Shown here: positions 20,944 through 29,945 of the stretch, in pieces
How the letters are laid out: every line of letters starts with the position of its first letter
Position numbering within the stretch: the first letter of the stretch is position 1
Assembly (NCBI RefSeq): GCF_001494595.1
Contig: NZ_LN929908.1
Location: forward strand, 1,277,716 to 1,341,715
Origin: Mycobacterium sp. M26
GTDB lineage: Bacteria; Actinomycetota; Actinomycetes; Mycobacteriales; Mycobacteriaceae
DNA length: 64,000 nt
Reading direction: 5' to 3'
The notes under the pieces: model-generated
Seen by the model: the letters and a program-made list of their open reading frames with translations, nothing else
What the model was told of the DNA's origin: nothing
The model's database searches: none
Translations under genes and position numbers: made by a program

Positions 20944-20957
20944 GGGCCGGAAGTCCC
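20944..20957 (-). promoter_or_regulatory. Exact DosR-consensus box upstream of WS/DGAT gene
   Basis: The minus strand reads GGGACTTCCGGCCC, matching GGGACTTNNGGCCC at every defined position. It lies 58 bp upstream of the acyltransferase start and just beyond the stop of the acyl-CoA dehydrogenase gene, so the acyltransferase can be induced independently of that gene. Confidence 0.75.
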
Positions 20958-20969
20958 CGTTCGGAGGGC

Positions 20970-22352
20970 TTATCGGCGAGGCGGGGCGAGGACTTTCATG
21001 AACATCCGCATGGCCGGTTCCGGCACTCGGTCGCGGACCGCCAGTGCGGTGTTGGCCATCTTCGTGCGCGCCGGAGTGCCGCGGCCGAACAGTTTGTTGA
21101 GCGGTCCGCCGGTGGGTTCGAGGTCGACATGCAGGGGCGGGCCGCCGTCGGTGGCGCCGAGCGCAGACGAGATGACGATGCGCTGAATTTCGCTGGTGCC
21201 TTCGAAGATGGTGTAGAGCTTGGCGTCGCGGTACCACTTCTCCACCGGGTGGTCACTGATGTAACCCCATCCGCCCATGGTTTGGATCGCGCGTTCGGTG
21301 GTGCGTACGGCGACCTCGCTGGCGGCCAGTTTGGCCATCGACCCCTCGCCGCGGTCGAAGGGAACCCCGTTGGCGGCCATCCAGGACGCCCGCCAGGTGA
21401 GCAGCCGGGCCGCGTCGATCCCGGTCGCCAGATCGGCCAGTGGGAACGCAATGCCCTGGTTGTCGATGATGGGCGCCCCGAACGCCTCGCGACGGTTGGC
21501 GTAGGCGGTCATGTATTCCAATGCGGCGCGGGCGATCCCGAGTGCCTGGGCGGCCACCATCGGTCGGGTCTGTTCGAACGTTCCCAGGGTTGCCGACGCC
21601 GAGCGACGCCCGCCCGCCACGATCTCGCGAGCCCGGGCGAGTTTGTGCTCCAAGCGATCCTGGCCGCCGAGCAGGTTCCCACCGGGCACCCGGACACCGT
21701 CGAATCTCAGCTCCGCGGTATGCGACGCCCGGCAGCCCAGCTTGTCGAGTTTGCGCACCAAGTGCAGACCCGGGGTTCCGCCGGGCACCACGAACAACGC
21801 CTGGCCGCGGTGGCCGAGCTCTTCGTCGACCACGGCGTTGACCACGTGCACGTTGGCGATGCCGCCGTTGCCGATCCACATCTTGTGCCCGTCGATGATC
21901 CAGTCGTCCCCGTCCCGCCGGGCCCGGGTCCGCAGGTTGCGGACATCGCTGCCGCCCTCGGGTTCGGAGATCGCCAGGGCCGCCAGCTTGATGTCGCCGG
22001 GGGACCCGAAGCACTCCGGTGCCCAGGTGAGCATCTGCTCCGGGGTGGCGGCCTGGCCGATCGCGGCCAACGCCAGCGCGGGCATCACAATCGCCAAACC
22101 GATTCCTGCGCAACCCCAGAACAGTTCTTCCATGAACATCGGCAGCGACAGCCCGGTCGGGTCACCGATCAGATCCCGGTAGAACAACGGGCTGTAGAAC
22201 CCCCGCTCGGCGGCTTCCTCGAGCACCGGCCACGGGAACTCCTGCCTACGGTCGTAGTCGGCGGCGACCGGGCGGATGCACTGTTCGGCGAATTCGTGGG
22301 TGCGCCGCGCGAGGTCGTGCTGTGCGGCGGTCGGCGTGAGGTCCAGGCCCAT
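20970..22352 (-). CDS. Acyl-CoA dehydrogenase (FadE family)
   Basis: 460 residues of the FAD-dependent acyl-CoA dehydrogenase fold. Substrate/FAD signature LAISEPEGGSD near 148-158 and IDGHKMWIGNG; C-terminal YTIFEGTSEIQR contains the catalytic-base Glu position of medium-chain enzymes. It oxidises an acyl-CoA to the trans-2-enoyl-CoA in beta-oxidation; chain length unknown. A C-terminal extension of about 70 residues follows the core. Start ATG 22352 is chosen because GGAGGT lies 11 bases before it and the family N terminus begins DLTPTAAQ; an in-frame start 33 bp upstream is less likely. It lies upstream of the WS/DGAT gene in the same direction with the DosR-like box between them. Confidence 0.9.
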   Translation of the reverse strand: MGLDLTPTAAQHDLARRTHEFAEQCIRPVAADYDRRQEFPWPVLEEAAERGFYSPLFYRDLIGDPTGLSLPMFMEELFWGCAGIGLAIVMPALALAAIGQAATPEQMLTWAPECFGSPGDIKLAALAISEPEGGSDVRNLRTRARRDGDDWIIDGHKMWIGNGGIANVHVVNAVVDEELGHRGQALFVVPGGTPGLHLVRKLDKLGCRASHTAELRFDGVRVPGGNLLGGQDRLEHKLARAREIVAGGRRSASATLGTFEQTRPMVAAQALGIARAALEYMTAYANRREAFGAPIIDNQGIAFPLADLATGIDAARLLTWRASWMAANGVPFDRGEGSMAKLAASEVAVRTTERAIQTMGGWGYISDHPVEKWYRDAKLYTIFEGTSEIQRIVISSALGATDGGPPLHVDLEPTGGPLNKLFGRGTPARTKMANTALAVRDRVPEPAMRMFMKVLAPPRR

Positions 22353-22488
22353 GCTGACCTGATACCTCCGGTACCACGAAGTCAAACCCCGACCACGATG
22401 AAGCCCCGGCTGCCGAGGAGTCGGTTGCTCGGCAGCACGGGGCTGACTGGGATATCGGCACCGCGCTCGCGGGCGTTACCCGGCTGAC

Positions 22489-22512
22489 GTTTCGGGCCAT
22501 GGGCAGCGGGTA
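22489..22512 (+). promoter_or_regulatory. SigF-like promoter of the ChaB/Rho-N gene
   Basis: GTTT at 22489-22492 and GGGTA at 22508-22512 are separated by 15 bases, matching the mycobacterial SigF pattern GTTT-N15-17-GGGTA. The start codon is at 22535. Recognition by SigF is inferred. Confidence 0.55.
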
Positions 22513-22534
22513 GCCGACGTTCGGAGGTGACAGC

Positions 22535-22954
22535 ATGCCCAAGACAGCCAAGAGCGGTAACGCCAAGAAGAGCGAACTGCCCAGCACGTTGCAGAAGTCC
22601 GATGCCAAGGCGCAGCGGACTTTCGCCAAGGCCCATGACTCGGCCGTCAAGGAGTACGGCGAGGGGGAGCGCGCCCACCGGGTGGCCTACAGCGCGCTCA
22701 AGCACAGCTACGAGAAAGTCGGCGACCATTGGGAGCCCAAGGACGAGAAGGGGCCCTCCGATGACCGGGCGCGCAGTGGTGGGCCGAATCCGACGGGTGC
22801 GTCCGCCGGTGGCGTGAACGCCAATGCCAGCAAGAAGCATCTGCTCGACGTGGCGCGCCGGCTCGACATCTCGGGGCGCTCGTCGATGAACAAAGACGAG
22901 TTGGTGTCGGCGATCGAGAAGGCCAACCGCCGCGAGACCAGCCGTAACCGCTGA
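22535..22954 (+). CDS. Small ChaB-domain / Rho N-terminal-like protein
   Basis: 139 residues, basic and hydrophilic. Residues about 10-75 match a ChaB-like domain (ELPSTLQKSDAKAQRTFAKAHDSA, shortened here to its core SDAKAQRTFAKAHDSA, and AYSALKHSYEKVGDHW). Residues about 98-135 resemble a Rho termination factor N-terminal/SAP-type helical element (SKKHLLDVARRLDISGRSSM). Proteins of this type are common stress-induced small proteins in actinobacteria; function unknown, nucleic-acid binding possible. GGAGGT sits eight bases before ATG 22535 and a SigF-like promoter precedes it. Its stop touches the stop of the convergent MFS gene. Confidence 0.85.
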   Translation: MPKTAKSGNAKKSELPSTLQKSDAKAQRTFAKAHDSAVKEYGEGERAHRVAYSALKHSYEKVGDHWEPKDEKGPSDDRARSGGPNPTGASAGGVNANASKKHLLDVARRLDISGRSSMNKDELVSAIEKANRRETSRNR

Positions 22955-24247
22955 TCAGCGCTTGCGGGTGTCGGCCGGCTGCAGATCGGTGTCGCTGAAG
23001 AACTCCAGCAGGTACTTGCTCTCCTCGATGTCGCCGATCGTGCGGCGGGCCTTCTTGCGGGTGACGAGGATGCCGATCACGGCCACCACCCACACCACGT
23101 ACTGCACGGACCACGCGAGCCGGAAGGACTCGAACGAGTAGCCGCCTGCCGCGCCGATGATCAGCCCCATCGCCTGCATCACCAGCAGCGAGGCCAGGAA
23201 CCCGCCGACGTTGACCGCGCCCTGCGCGGTGCCCAGCGTGGGCTGCGGGTTGAAGGTGCGGGCGAAGTCGAAGCCCACCATCGACCCGGGCCCTCCCACC
23301 GAGATGATCACGATGAGCACCACCAGCAGCCAGTGCGGCGTGGGGGAGGGCAGGGCCAGCACCACGGTCCAGATCGCGGCATTGCTGCCGATGATGCCCA
23401 GCACGATCCGTGACCGCCGGTGCGGATGACGCCCGGTGAGGATCCCGATCACGACACCGGACACGATGGCCGAGACCACCGAGATGGTCAGCAGCGTGCC
23501 CGCCGCGCTACGCGAAAGATGCTGCGCCACCGTCAGATACGGAACACCCCACATCAACGCGAAGACGGTGACCGAGAACTGGGTTCCCATGTGGGTGAAG
23601 AAGCCCAGCCGGGTTCCCGGCCGCATCCACACCGTTTTGACGCTGCCCAGGGTCTCGCGCAGCGAGATCTCCTGCTTACTCACCTCGACACCGGCCGGGG
23701 CGTTGCGCACCAGCAGCAGGGTCAGCACCAGGGAGATAACGCCCAGTGCGGCCACCGAGACATAGGCGGTGGTCCAGCCGGAGCCGATCAGCAGGCTGAG
23801 GAACGGCACGGCCGACAGCACCTGCCCGAGTTGCCCGGAGATACCGGTCAACTGGGTCACCAGCGGGATCTGGCGAGGGCCGAACCAGTACGGCACCAGG
23901 CGCAGCACCGAGATGAACGTGAACGCGTCACCGAGGCCGACGACGGCGCGGGCGGCGATCGCTGTGGGCAGTGACTCGGTGAAAGCCAGCGTCAGCTGGC
24001 CGATCACCATCAGTGAGCCGCCGGCCAGGATCATCACCTTCGAGCCGAACCGGTCCAGCAGCAGGCCCGCCGGGATCTGTGCGGCCGCGTACACGATCAC
24101 CTGCAGCACGACGAACGTCGAGAGCACCCCGGGGCTGGCGTTGAAGCGGTTGGCGGCATCGAGGCCCGAGACCCCGAGAGTGGTGCGGTCCAGTACGGCC
24201 ACGATGTAGGCCAGCAAGCCGGTCGACCACACAATCCAGGCCCGCAC
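22955..24247 (-). CDS. MFS transporter
   Basis: About 430 residues with roughly twelve membrane segments and the MFS loop 2-3 region LLLDRFGSKVM (the family motif A form). The central loop is long and charged (VSKQEISLRETLGS). The C-terminal tail of about 45 residues is polar. Similar mycobacterial proteins are annotated as nitrate/nitrite-type or general MFS carriers, but nothing here identifies the substrate. GTG 24247 is preferred since GAGAGGCGAGGG precedes it; GTG 24277 is the longer alternative. It is divergent from the MerR gene, whose candidate operator lies between them, so MerR control is possible. Confidence 0.85.
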   Translation of the reverse strand: MRAWIVWSTGLLAYIVAVLDRTTLGVSGLDAANRFNASPGVLSTFVVLQVIVYAAAQIPAGLLLDRFGSKVMILAGGSLMVIGQLTLAFTESLPTAIAARAVVGLGDAFTFISVLRLVPYWFGPRQIPLVTQLTGISGQLGQVLSAVPFLSLLIGSGWTTAYVSVAALGVISLVLTLLLVRNAPAGVEVSKQEISLRETLGSVKTVWMRPGTRLGFFTHMGTQFSVTVFALMWGVPYLTVAQHLSRSAAGTLLTISVVSAIVSGVVIGILTGRHPHRRSRIVLGIIGSNAAIWTVVLALPSPTPHWLLVVLIVIISVGGPGSMVGFDFARTFNPQPTLGTAQGAVNVGGFLASLLVMQAMGLIIGAAGGYSFESFRLAWSVQYVVWVVAVIGILVTRKKARRTIGDIEESKYLLEFFSDTDLQPADTRKR

Positions 24248-24443
24248 TGACCCTCGCCTCTCGTTCGCCCGCCGCACTCGTCTTCGTCGACGTCCATCAT
24301 CTCGCGCCGGTGCAAATCGTTTCCCGTCCTGCCGTAGCCCTGCTGGCTGGACAAAACCCCACGTCTATTGGCTGAAACTGCATCATCACGACACATTCAC
24401 AGCTCCCGGCATAGCGTTTGCGCAGCTAAGGTGGTAGAAATAG

Positions 24444-24467
24444 CGTTTGATGTTGCCCAATCAAACG
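24444..24467. promoter_or_regulatory. Inverted repeat upstream of MerR gene (candidate operator)
   Basis: CGTTTGAT at 24444-24451 and ATCAAACG at 24460-24467 are perfect 8-bp arms with an 8-base spacer. The position 21 bp before the MerR start and in the divergent region with the MFS gene suggests an operator. Confidence 0.5.
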
Positions 24468-24487
24468 GATGCCTCTTCTTTGCTCTC

Positions 24488-25096
24488 ATGACTGAGTACC
24501 GAATTACTGAGCTCGCGCGCGTGTCAGGAGTCACGTCGCGCAACATCCGTGCGTACCGCGAGCGGGGTCTGCTGGATCCGCCGCGACGGCAGGGCCGGGA
24601 CGCCTTCTACGACGACCGGCACCTGGCCCAGCTCGAACTGATCAACCAGCTACTGGCCAAGGGCTTCACGTCCGTGCACATCGCCGCATTCATCGACGGC
24701 ATCCGGCAGGGCCAGGACCTGTCCGAGGTTCTGGGCGTGCAGCCCGTCGAGGCCACCGACGAGATGACGCTGGACGCGGTGAGCGCCGCAGCGCAGCGTG
24801 CTGTCCGGCACGGCCTGGGCCGGGTCGTCGACGGCAGAGTGGTGATCACCGATCCGGAGATCGCCCGGGCACTGTCCGCAGTGGAGGACCCCGAGCAGTG
24901 CCTGCACCTGATGACCGAGGTGCTCGACACCACCGGCGAGGTGATCGACGACCTGGCGGTGCGGACAGTCGCGGTGTTGCGCAGTGGTTCCCCCAACGGG
25001 GTCGAGGACATCACCAAACGCGCCCTGCTCAGCCGGCTGCAGACGACCTTCGACGAGCACATGACCGCGCTGCTCTCGGAGTACGAGGCGTCCTAG
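24488..25096 (+). CDS. MerR-family transcriptional regulator
   Basis: 202 residues. Residues 1-70 are a MerR helix-turn-helix with wing: YRITELARVSGVTSRNIRAY, then ERGLLDPPRR and a basic segment. The rest (about 70-200) is a helical effector or dimerisation part without the Cys set of metal-sensing MerR members. The start ATG 24488 aligns with the conserved N terminus; a TTG 120 bp upstream would add an unrelated tail. No ribosome site is seen, so the transcript may be leaderless. The gene converges on the ABC operon with a 4-bp gap and is divergent from the MFS gene. Effector unknown. Confidence 0.88.
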   Translation: MTEYRITELARVSGVTSRNIRAYRERGLLDPPRRQGRDAFYDDRHLAQLELINQLLAKGFTSVHIAAFIDGIRQGQDLSEVLGVQPVEATDEMTLDAVSAAAQRAVRHGLGRVVDGRVVITDPEIARALSAVEDPEQCLHLMTEVLDTTGEVIDDLAVRTVAVLRSGSPNGVEDITKRALLSRLQTTFDEHMTALLSEYEAS

Positions 25097-25100
25097 CCTG

Positions 25101-25901
25101 CTAGACCCGGGTGGCGGCGGGATCCCCGCCGAAGCGCTGGGCCAGCCACACCGGGATCACCGCGAGCAGCGTCAGCGTCGCCGCGACGACGTTGATCACC
25201 GGCGCCTGGTTGGGCCGGAACAGATTGCCGAAGATCCAGATCGGCAGGGTCTGCACCGTCGGTCCCGCCGTGAAGGTGGTCACCACGATCTCGTCGAAGC
25301 TCAGCGCGAAGGCCAGGATCGCGCCGGCCACCAGAGCGCCGCGCATCATCGGGAACGTCACGTAGCGGAACGTCTGCCAGCTCGAGGCGCCCAGGTCCGA
25401 GGAGGCGTCTTCCAGGCCGGTGCCCAGCCGCCGCAGCCGGGCCTGGGTGTTGTTGAAGACGATCACGATGCAGAACGTGGCGTGCCCGATGATCACCGTC
25501 GCCAGTCCGAGGGTGACCCCCAGCGCCGAGGTGAACGTGGCGTTCAGCGCGATACCGGTGACGATGCCGGGCAGCGTAATCGGTAGGACCACAAGGAAAC
25601 TGATCGTCTGCCTGCCGAAGAAGCTGTACCGCTGCACCGCGAACGCGGCCATCGTCCCCAGCACCAGCGCGATCGCCGTCGCACACAGGCCGACCACCAC
25701 CGAGTTGCCCAGCGAGTGCCACATGCCTTCGCTGGACCACGCATCGGCCCACCACCTCAACGTGAAGCCGGTCGGCGGGAAGGCGAACGTCTTGGAGGCA
25801 TTGAAGGCGTTGACCACCACCAGAAGCAGTGGGGCGTAGAGGAATACCAGCACCAGCCAGGTCCAGCCCCGGACCGTACGCCGCATACCCTTCGACAGCA
25901 T
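25101..25901 (-). CDS. ABC transporter permease (PotC-like)
   Basis: 266 residues with six predicted membrane segments and the binding-protein-dependent permease EAA-type loop, here EDASSDLGASSWQTFRYVT. It is the second membrane subunit of a spermidine/putrescine-type importer. Its ATG overlaps the stop of the preceding permease by one base (TGATG arrangement), indicating translational coupling. Last gene of the four-gene minus-strand operon. Confidence 0.9.
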   Translation of the reverse strand: MLSKGMRRTVRGWTWLVLVFLYAPLLLVVVNAFNASKTFAFPPTGFTLRWWADAWSSEGMWHSLGNSVVVGLCATAIALVLGTMAAFAVQRYSFFGRQTISFLVVLPITLPGIVTGIALNATFTSALGVTLGLATVIIGHATFCIVIVFNNTQARLRRLGTGLEDASSDLGASSWQTFRYVTFPMMRGALVAGAILAFALSFDEIVVTTFTAGPTVQTLPIWIFGNLFRPNQAPVINVVAATLTLLAVIPVWLAQRFGGDPAATRV

Positions 25902-26722
25902 CAGACATTCTCCAGTGCGCCGGTGCGCCGCATGGCCAGCAGGTACAGCACGATCGCGGTCAGCGGGATCAACGACAACGCCGCCGCCAGCGGCTGATTG
26001 TTGGCGGTGACGAGCTGCCCGTAGATGATGTTGCCCAGCATCTGGGTCTTGCCGCCCACGATCGTCACCGCGATGTAGTCACCCATCGACAGTGAGAACG
26101 TGAAGATCGATCCCGCGGCGATGCCCGGGAAGACCAGTGGCGCCACCACCGTCCGTAACGTCGTGGTGTCCGACGCGCCCAGATCGGAACTGGCGTCGAT
26201 CAGCGCGTCAGGTACCCGCTCGAATGCGGCGAACACCGGAATCACCATGTAGGGCAACCACAGATAGGCCAGCGTGAGTGTTGTGGCGATCAGTCCATAG
26301 CCCGGCGTGTAGCCCGCCATCCAGTGCAGCGGGCCTTCGGGCGACAGCAGCATCCGCCACGCGTAGGCCTTCACCAGATAGCTCGCCCACAGCGGTGTGG
26401 TGACCGCGACCACCAGTGCCAGCCGTACCCGTGGCGAGGCCACCTTGGCCATGTAGAGCGCCAACGGGACGGCCAGCACGATGCAGATGACGGTGACCGT
26501 CAACGCGATCCCGATCGTGCGCAGCGTCGCCGTGCGGAACACCGCATCGGTGACGACCCGCACGATGTTGTCGCCGGTGTAGTTGCGCACCACCGCGCCG
26601 GTAAAGGGGTCCGTGCTCCAGAAGGCCGAAAGAAGCAGGACCGCAAGCGAACCCAGGTACGCGACGATCAGCCACGCCAGCGGGGGAACAAGCAGGAAGG
26701 CCAGCCGGAGCCGCTGGCCCAC
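25901..26722 (-). CDS. ABC transporter permease (PotB-like)
   Basis: About 273 residues with six membrane segments and the loop IDASSDLGASDTTTLRTVV typical of PotB-type subunits. The open frame runs further upstream inside the binding-protein gene, but the part encoded there (Arg/Gln-rich) is plainly out-of-frame coding of that gene. GTG 26722 is chosen: it lies 8 bp after the binding-protein stop and directly before the first hydrophobic segment. Pairs with the PotC-like subunit and the ATPase at 27937. Confidence 0.87.
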   Translation of the reverse strand: MGQRLRLAFLLVPPLAWLIVAYLGSLAVLLLSAFWSTDPFTGAVVRNYTGDNIVRVVTDAVFRTATLRTIGIALTVTVICIVLAVPLALYMAKVASPRVRLALVVAVTTPLWASYLVKAYAWRMLLSPEGPLHWMAGYTPGYGLIATTLTLAYLWLPYMVIPVFAAFERVPDALIDASSDLGASDTTTLRTVVAPLVFPGIAAGSIFTFSLSMGDYIAVTIVGGKTQMLGNIIYGQLVTANNQPLAAALSLIPLTAIVLYLLAMRRTGALENV

Positions 26723-26730
26723 CCCCTGGG

Positions 26731-27921
26731 TCAGCCCTTGATCTGCTGCCACTTGTCGACCCACTCGCTGTAGGCCGTGCAGTTGTCGCCGCTGCCGTCC
26801 ACGCACTGCTTCTGCGGAGTCGTCCAGTAACTGATCTTCTCGGCGTAGGCGGCGTCGGTGGCGTGGTAGGTGTCGCAGAACGACTTGTCGCTGGTGAACT
26901 CGCACGCCTTGGTCTGCGCCGGGGCCTCACCGAAGTACTCGGCCACCTGCGCGTTGATCTCCGGCGAGGTGATCCAGTCCATCCACTTGTACATGCAGGT
27001 CGGGTTCTTGGCCTTCGAGGCCACCATCCAGGTGTCCGACCAGCCGGTGGACCCTTCCTTGGGCAGCACGGTGGCGATCTTGACCTTGTTGTCGGATGTG
27101 AGCATGTTGGCGATCACCTGCCAGCTGGTGCCGATCACCGAGGTGCCGGACTCGAAGGCCTGGACCTCCTTGGTGTAATCCGACCAGTACTCACCGATGT
27201 TGGCGTGCTGTTCCTTGAGCAGGTCCACCGCCGCGTTGAGCTGGTCCTCGGTCAGCGAGTACGGATTCTTGATCCCCAGTTCGGGTTTCGTCTTCGACAG
27301 GTACAGCGCGGCATCGGCGATGTAGATCGGTGAGTCGTAGGCGGTGACCTTGCCCTTGTGGTCGGAGCCCGGGAAGACCGCGCCCCACGAGTCCGGGGCG
27401 TCCTTGACCACGTCGGTGTTGTACATCAGCAGGTTGGCTCCCCAGCCGTGCGGGATGCCGTACATCTGGCCGTCCACGGAGTTCCACGGCTTGTCCTTGA
27501 GGAACGCCGAGATGGTCTCGTAGTTGGGGACCAGCTTGGTGTTGACCGGCGCGACGTCACCGGCATAGATCAACCGCAGGGTGGCGTCACCGGAGGCGGA
27601 CACACCGTCGTACTGTCCGGTACGCATAAGCTGCACCATCTCGTCGGAGGTGTTGCCGATCTTGATGTTGACCTTGCAGCCCGTCTTCTCCTCGAACGGG
27701 GTGACCCAGTTGACCTTCGGGTCGTTGGAGCCGTCCTCGGCGTAGCCCGGCCAGGCGACGAGGTTGAGCTGACCTTCGCCATTGCCCAGGGCCGCAAGCG
27801 GTTCCATCTTGGGCGGCGCGGTCGAGCTGCCGCCACTGGAGTTGGTGGAACTCGAACAGCCGGCGACCAGGGCGGCACAGGCGGCCAGGGTGACGCCGAT
27901 CCGGCGGGTGGTGGTTCTCAT
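26731..27921 (-). CDS. Substrate-binding lipoprotein of polyamine-type ABC importer
   Basis: 396 residues. A signal peptide with lipobox LVAGCSS places the lipidated Cys at residue 22. The mature protein is a PotD/PotF-type extracellular binding protein (LNLVAWPGYAED, FEEKTGCKVNIK, YGIPHGWGANLLMYN). Four Cys in the C-terminal part could form disulfides. Solute is probably a polyamine or related cation by family; binding residues were not checked. It follows the ATPase gene by 15 bp and precedes PotB-like by 8 bp. Confidence 0.9.
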   Translation of the reverse strand: MRTTTRRIGVTLAACAALVAGCSSSTNSSGGSSTAPPKMEPLAALGNGEGQLNLVAWPGYAEDGSNDPKVNWVTPFEEKTGCKVNIKIGNTSDEMVQLMRTGQYDGVSASGDATLRLIYAGDVAPVNTKLVPNYETISAFLKDKPWNSVDGQMYGIPHGWGANLLMYNTDVVKDAPDSWGAVFPGSDHKGKVTAYDSPIYIADAALYLSKTKPELGIKNPYSLTEDQLNAAVDLLKEQHANIGEYWSDYTKEVQAFESGTSVIGTSWQVIANMLTSDNKVKIATVLPKEGSTGWSDTWMVASKAKNPTCMYKWMDWITSPEINAQVAEYFGEAPAQTKACEFTSDKSFCDTYHATDAAYAEKISYWTTPQKQCVDGSGDNCTAYSEWVDKWQQIKG

Positions 27922-27936
27922 CGCGGACTCCTTGTT

Positions 27937-28965
27937 TCAGTGCTGATCGGATAGTGCTCGGACGGCGCTGTCGGGCCAGGCCAGAACGACCCGGGCGCCG
28001 TGGTTGATGTCGGTGGACGCCTCGGCGGACAGCAGCGTCGCCGTCAGCCGTGCTCCGGCAGCGTCGGCGGCGACGCGGGTGATCGGGCCCGCATACACCA
28101 CCTCGGCGACTTCGGCTGGGGCGCTGCGCATTCCGGCCGGTACCGATTCATTCGGCTGCAGTAGCAGGATGCGCTCGGGCCGGATCGCGAACGTGCCGGG
28201 GCGGCCCAGCAGGGACTCCGCGAGCGGGCCGGTGAACACGTTGGAGGTGCCGACGAAATCGGCGACGAACCGGTTGGCCGGATTCTCGTAGACCTCGCGA
28301 GCGGCGCCGATCTGCTCGATGCGGCCGTTGTTGAACACCGCGAGCCGGTCGCACAGCGTCAGCGCCTCGTCCTGATCATGGGTGACGATGACGAACGTGA
28401 TGCCGACCTCGCGCTGAATGGCCTTGAGCTCCACCTGCATCTGCTCGCGCAGCTTCAGGTCGAGGGCGCCCAGCGGTTCGTCGAGCAGCAGAACCTTCGG
28501 GCGCCCGACGAGCGCGCGGGCCAGGGCCACCCGCTGCTGCTGGCCTCCGGAGAGCTGGTTGGGCTTGCGGTCGGCGAAGCCGGACAGCCGCACCATCTCG
28601 AGTGCGGCGCCGGTGCGTTCGCGGCGCTGCGCCTTCTCGACGCCTTTGACCTTCAGCCCGTATTCGACGTTCTGGGCCACCGTCATGTGCGGGAACAGGG
28701 CGTAGTCCTGGAAGACGGTGTTGGTGTCGCGTTTGGCCGGCGGCAGCGCGGTCACGTCGACGCCGCCGAGGTGGACGGTGCCGGCGGTGGGCTGCTCGAA
28801 CCCGGCGATCATCCGTAGCACGGTCGTCTTACCTGATCCCGACGGGCCGAGGATCGCGAACAACTCGCCGTCGCCGACCGTCAGGTCTGCGCCCTCGACC
28901 GCCACGACCTCACCGAATACCTTCCTGACCCCACGCAACTCGATCTGTGGAGAGGCAGATGGCAT
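27937..28965 (-). CDS. ABC transporter ATP-binding protein (PotA-like)
   Basis: 342 residues. Walker [10 protein letters not shown], signature [15 protein letters not shown] and Walker [12 protein letters not shown] are intact, followed by a C-terminal TOBE domain (about 270-340). It drives the importer formed by the next three genes and heads the operon. ATG 28965 gives [13 protein letters not shown]; the frame is open to 29085, but the added 40 residues are Arg/Pro-rich and unlike the family. No clear ribosome site precedes 28965. Confidence 0.92.
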   Translation of the reverse strand: MPSASPQIELRGVRKVFGEVVAVEGADLTVGDGELFAILGPSGSGKTTVLRMIAGFEQPTAGTVHLGGVDVTALPPAKRDTNTVFQDYALFPHMTVAQNVEYGLKVKGVEKAQRRERTGAALEMVRLSGFADRKPNQLSGGQQQRVALARALVGRPKVLLLDEPLGALDLKLREQMQVELKAIQREVGITFVIVTHDQDEALTLCDRLAVFNNGRIEQIGAAREVYENPANRFVADFVGTSNVFTGPLAESLLGRPGTFAIRPERILLLQPNESVPAGMRSAPAEVAEVVYAGPITRVAADAAGARLTATLLSAEASTDINHGARVVLAWPDSAVRALSDQH

Positions 28966-29222
28966 GGGGGGATCGTACGGATAGCGTTGTTGCGCCGCAG
29001 CCCCATTGTTGTTTTCGCCGGTGGGCGCGCTGCTCGGCAACGGTTCGCGTGGGCGCACTGTCCATCGCGCCGAACGTGCATCCACTGCGAGAAAACGGAC
29101 CAGATCTCGCCCTCACCGCACACTCGGCGGCAAGAGATGGGCGGGTGTGCACCCGGTGGTGATGCAGATGTGACCAGTGTCGATGATGTGGTTGGTGGGG
29201 TTCCTGTCATATTCTGAGGCTC

Positions 29223-29945
29223 GTGTTCGTGTCGCGACGCGACGTCCTGAAGCTTGCCGCCGCAACCCCGGCCGTCCTGGGTCTGGGGGCCATGACGTCA
29301 GCGCTGACCGCGCCGGAGGCGTCGGCCGAACCCCTCGGTGTGCTGCTCGACTACGCCGCCGGCGTCATCAGCGCCCAGGACCTGAAGGCCTCCGGGGCGA
29401 TGGGCGCGATCCGGTATGTGTCCGACCGCAGGCCGGGCGGCGACTGGATGTTGGGCAAGCCGATCCAGCTGCCCGAGGCGCGCGACCTCTACCAGGCCGG
29501 CCTGAAGATCGTCTCGAACTATCAGTACGGCAAGCAGGACACCGCCGACTGGCTCGGCGGACAGCGGGCCGGGATCACCCACGCCAAACGCGGCTGGCAG
29601 TTGCACACCGCCGCGGGCGGGCCCATCGGCGCCCCGATCTACGTCTCGATCGACGACGACCCCTCCTACGACCAGTACAAACAGCAGGTGGCGCCCTACC
29701 TGCGGGCCTGGGAGTCGGTGATCGGTCACCAGCGTGTCGGCATCTACGGGAACTCCAAGACCATCGACTGGGCCCTCCAGGACGGCATCGGATCCTGGTT
29801 CTGGCAGCACAACTGGGGCTCGCCCAAGGGGTACACCCACCCGGCCGCACATCTGCACCAGGTCGAGATCGACAAGCGCAAGGTGGCTGGCATCGGTGTC
29901 GACCTGAACCACGTCATGAAGCCCAGCTTCGGCCAGTGGGACTGA
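29223..29945 (+). CDS. Secreted DUF1906 (glycoside-hydrolase-like) protein
   Basis: 240 residues. A twin-arginine-type signal (SRRDVLKLAAATPAVLGLGA) ends near ASAEP at about 37. The mature part starts LGVLLDYAAG and matches the DUF1906/GH25-like TIM-barrel group (IRYVSDRR, IYVSIDDDPSYDQY, GIYGNSKTIDWA, WFWQHNWGS). Rv2525c in M. tuberculosis is a Tat-exported member located next to fas (Rv2524c), as here; cell-wall carbohydrate action is proposed for it but not settled. Start is GTG 29223, or GTG 29229 two codons later. It lies upstream of fas in the same direction. Confidence 0.88.
   Translation: MFVSRRDVLKLAAATPAVLGLGAMTSALTAPEASAEPLGVLLDYAAGVISAQDLKASGAMGAIRYVSDRRPGGDWMLGKPIQLPEARDLYQAGLKIVSNYQYGKQDTADWLGGQRAGITHAKRGWQLHTAAGGPIGAPIYVSIDDDPSYDQYKQQVAPYLRAWESVIGHQRVGIYGNSKTIDWALQDGIGSWFWQHNWGSPKGYTHPAAHLHQVEIDKRKVAGIGVDLNHVMKPSFGQWD

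Noticed and set aside
29143..29154. GGGTGTGCACCC near-palindrome upstream of the DUF1906 gene as an operator
   Set aside because: Five-base arms in GC-rich DNA are expected by chance; nothing else supports it.
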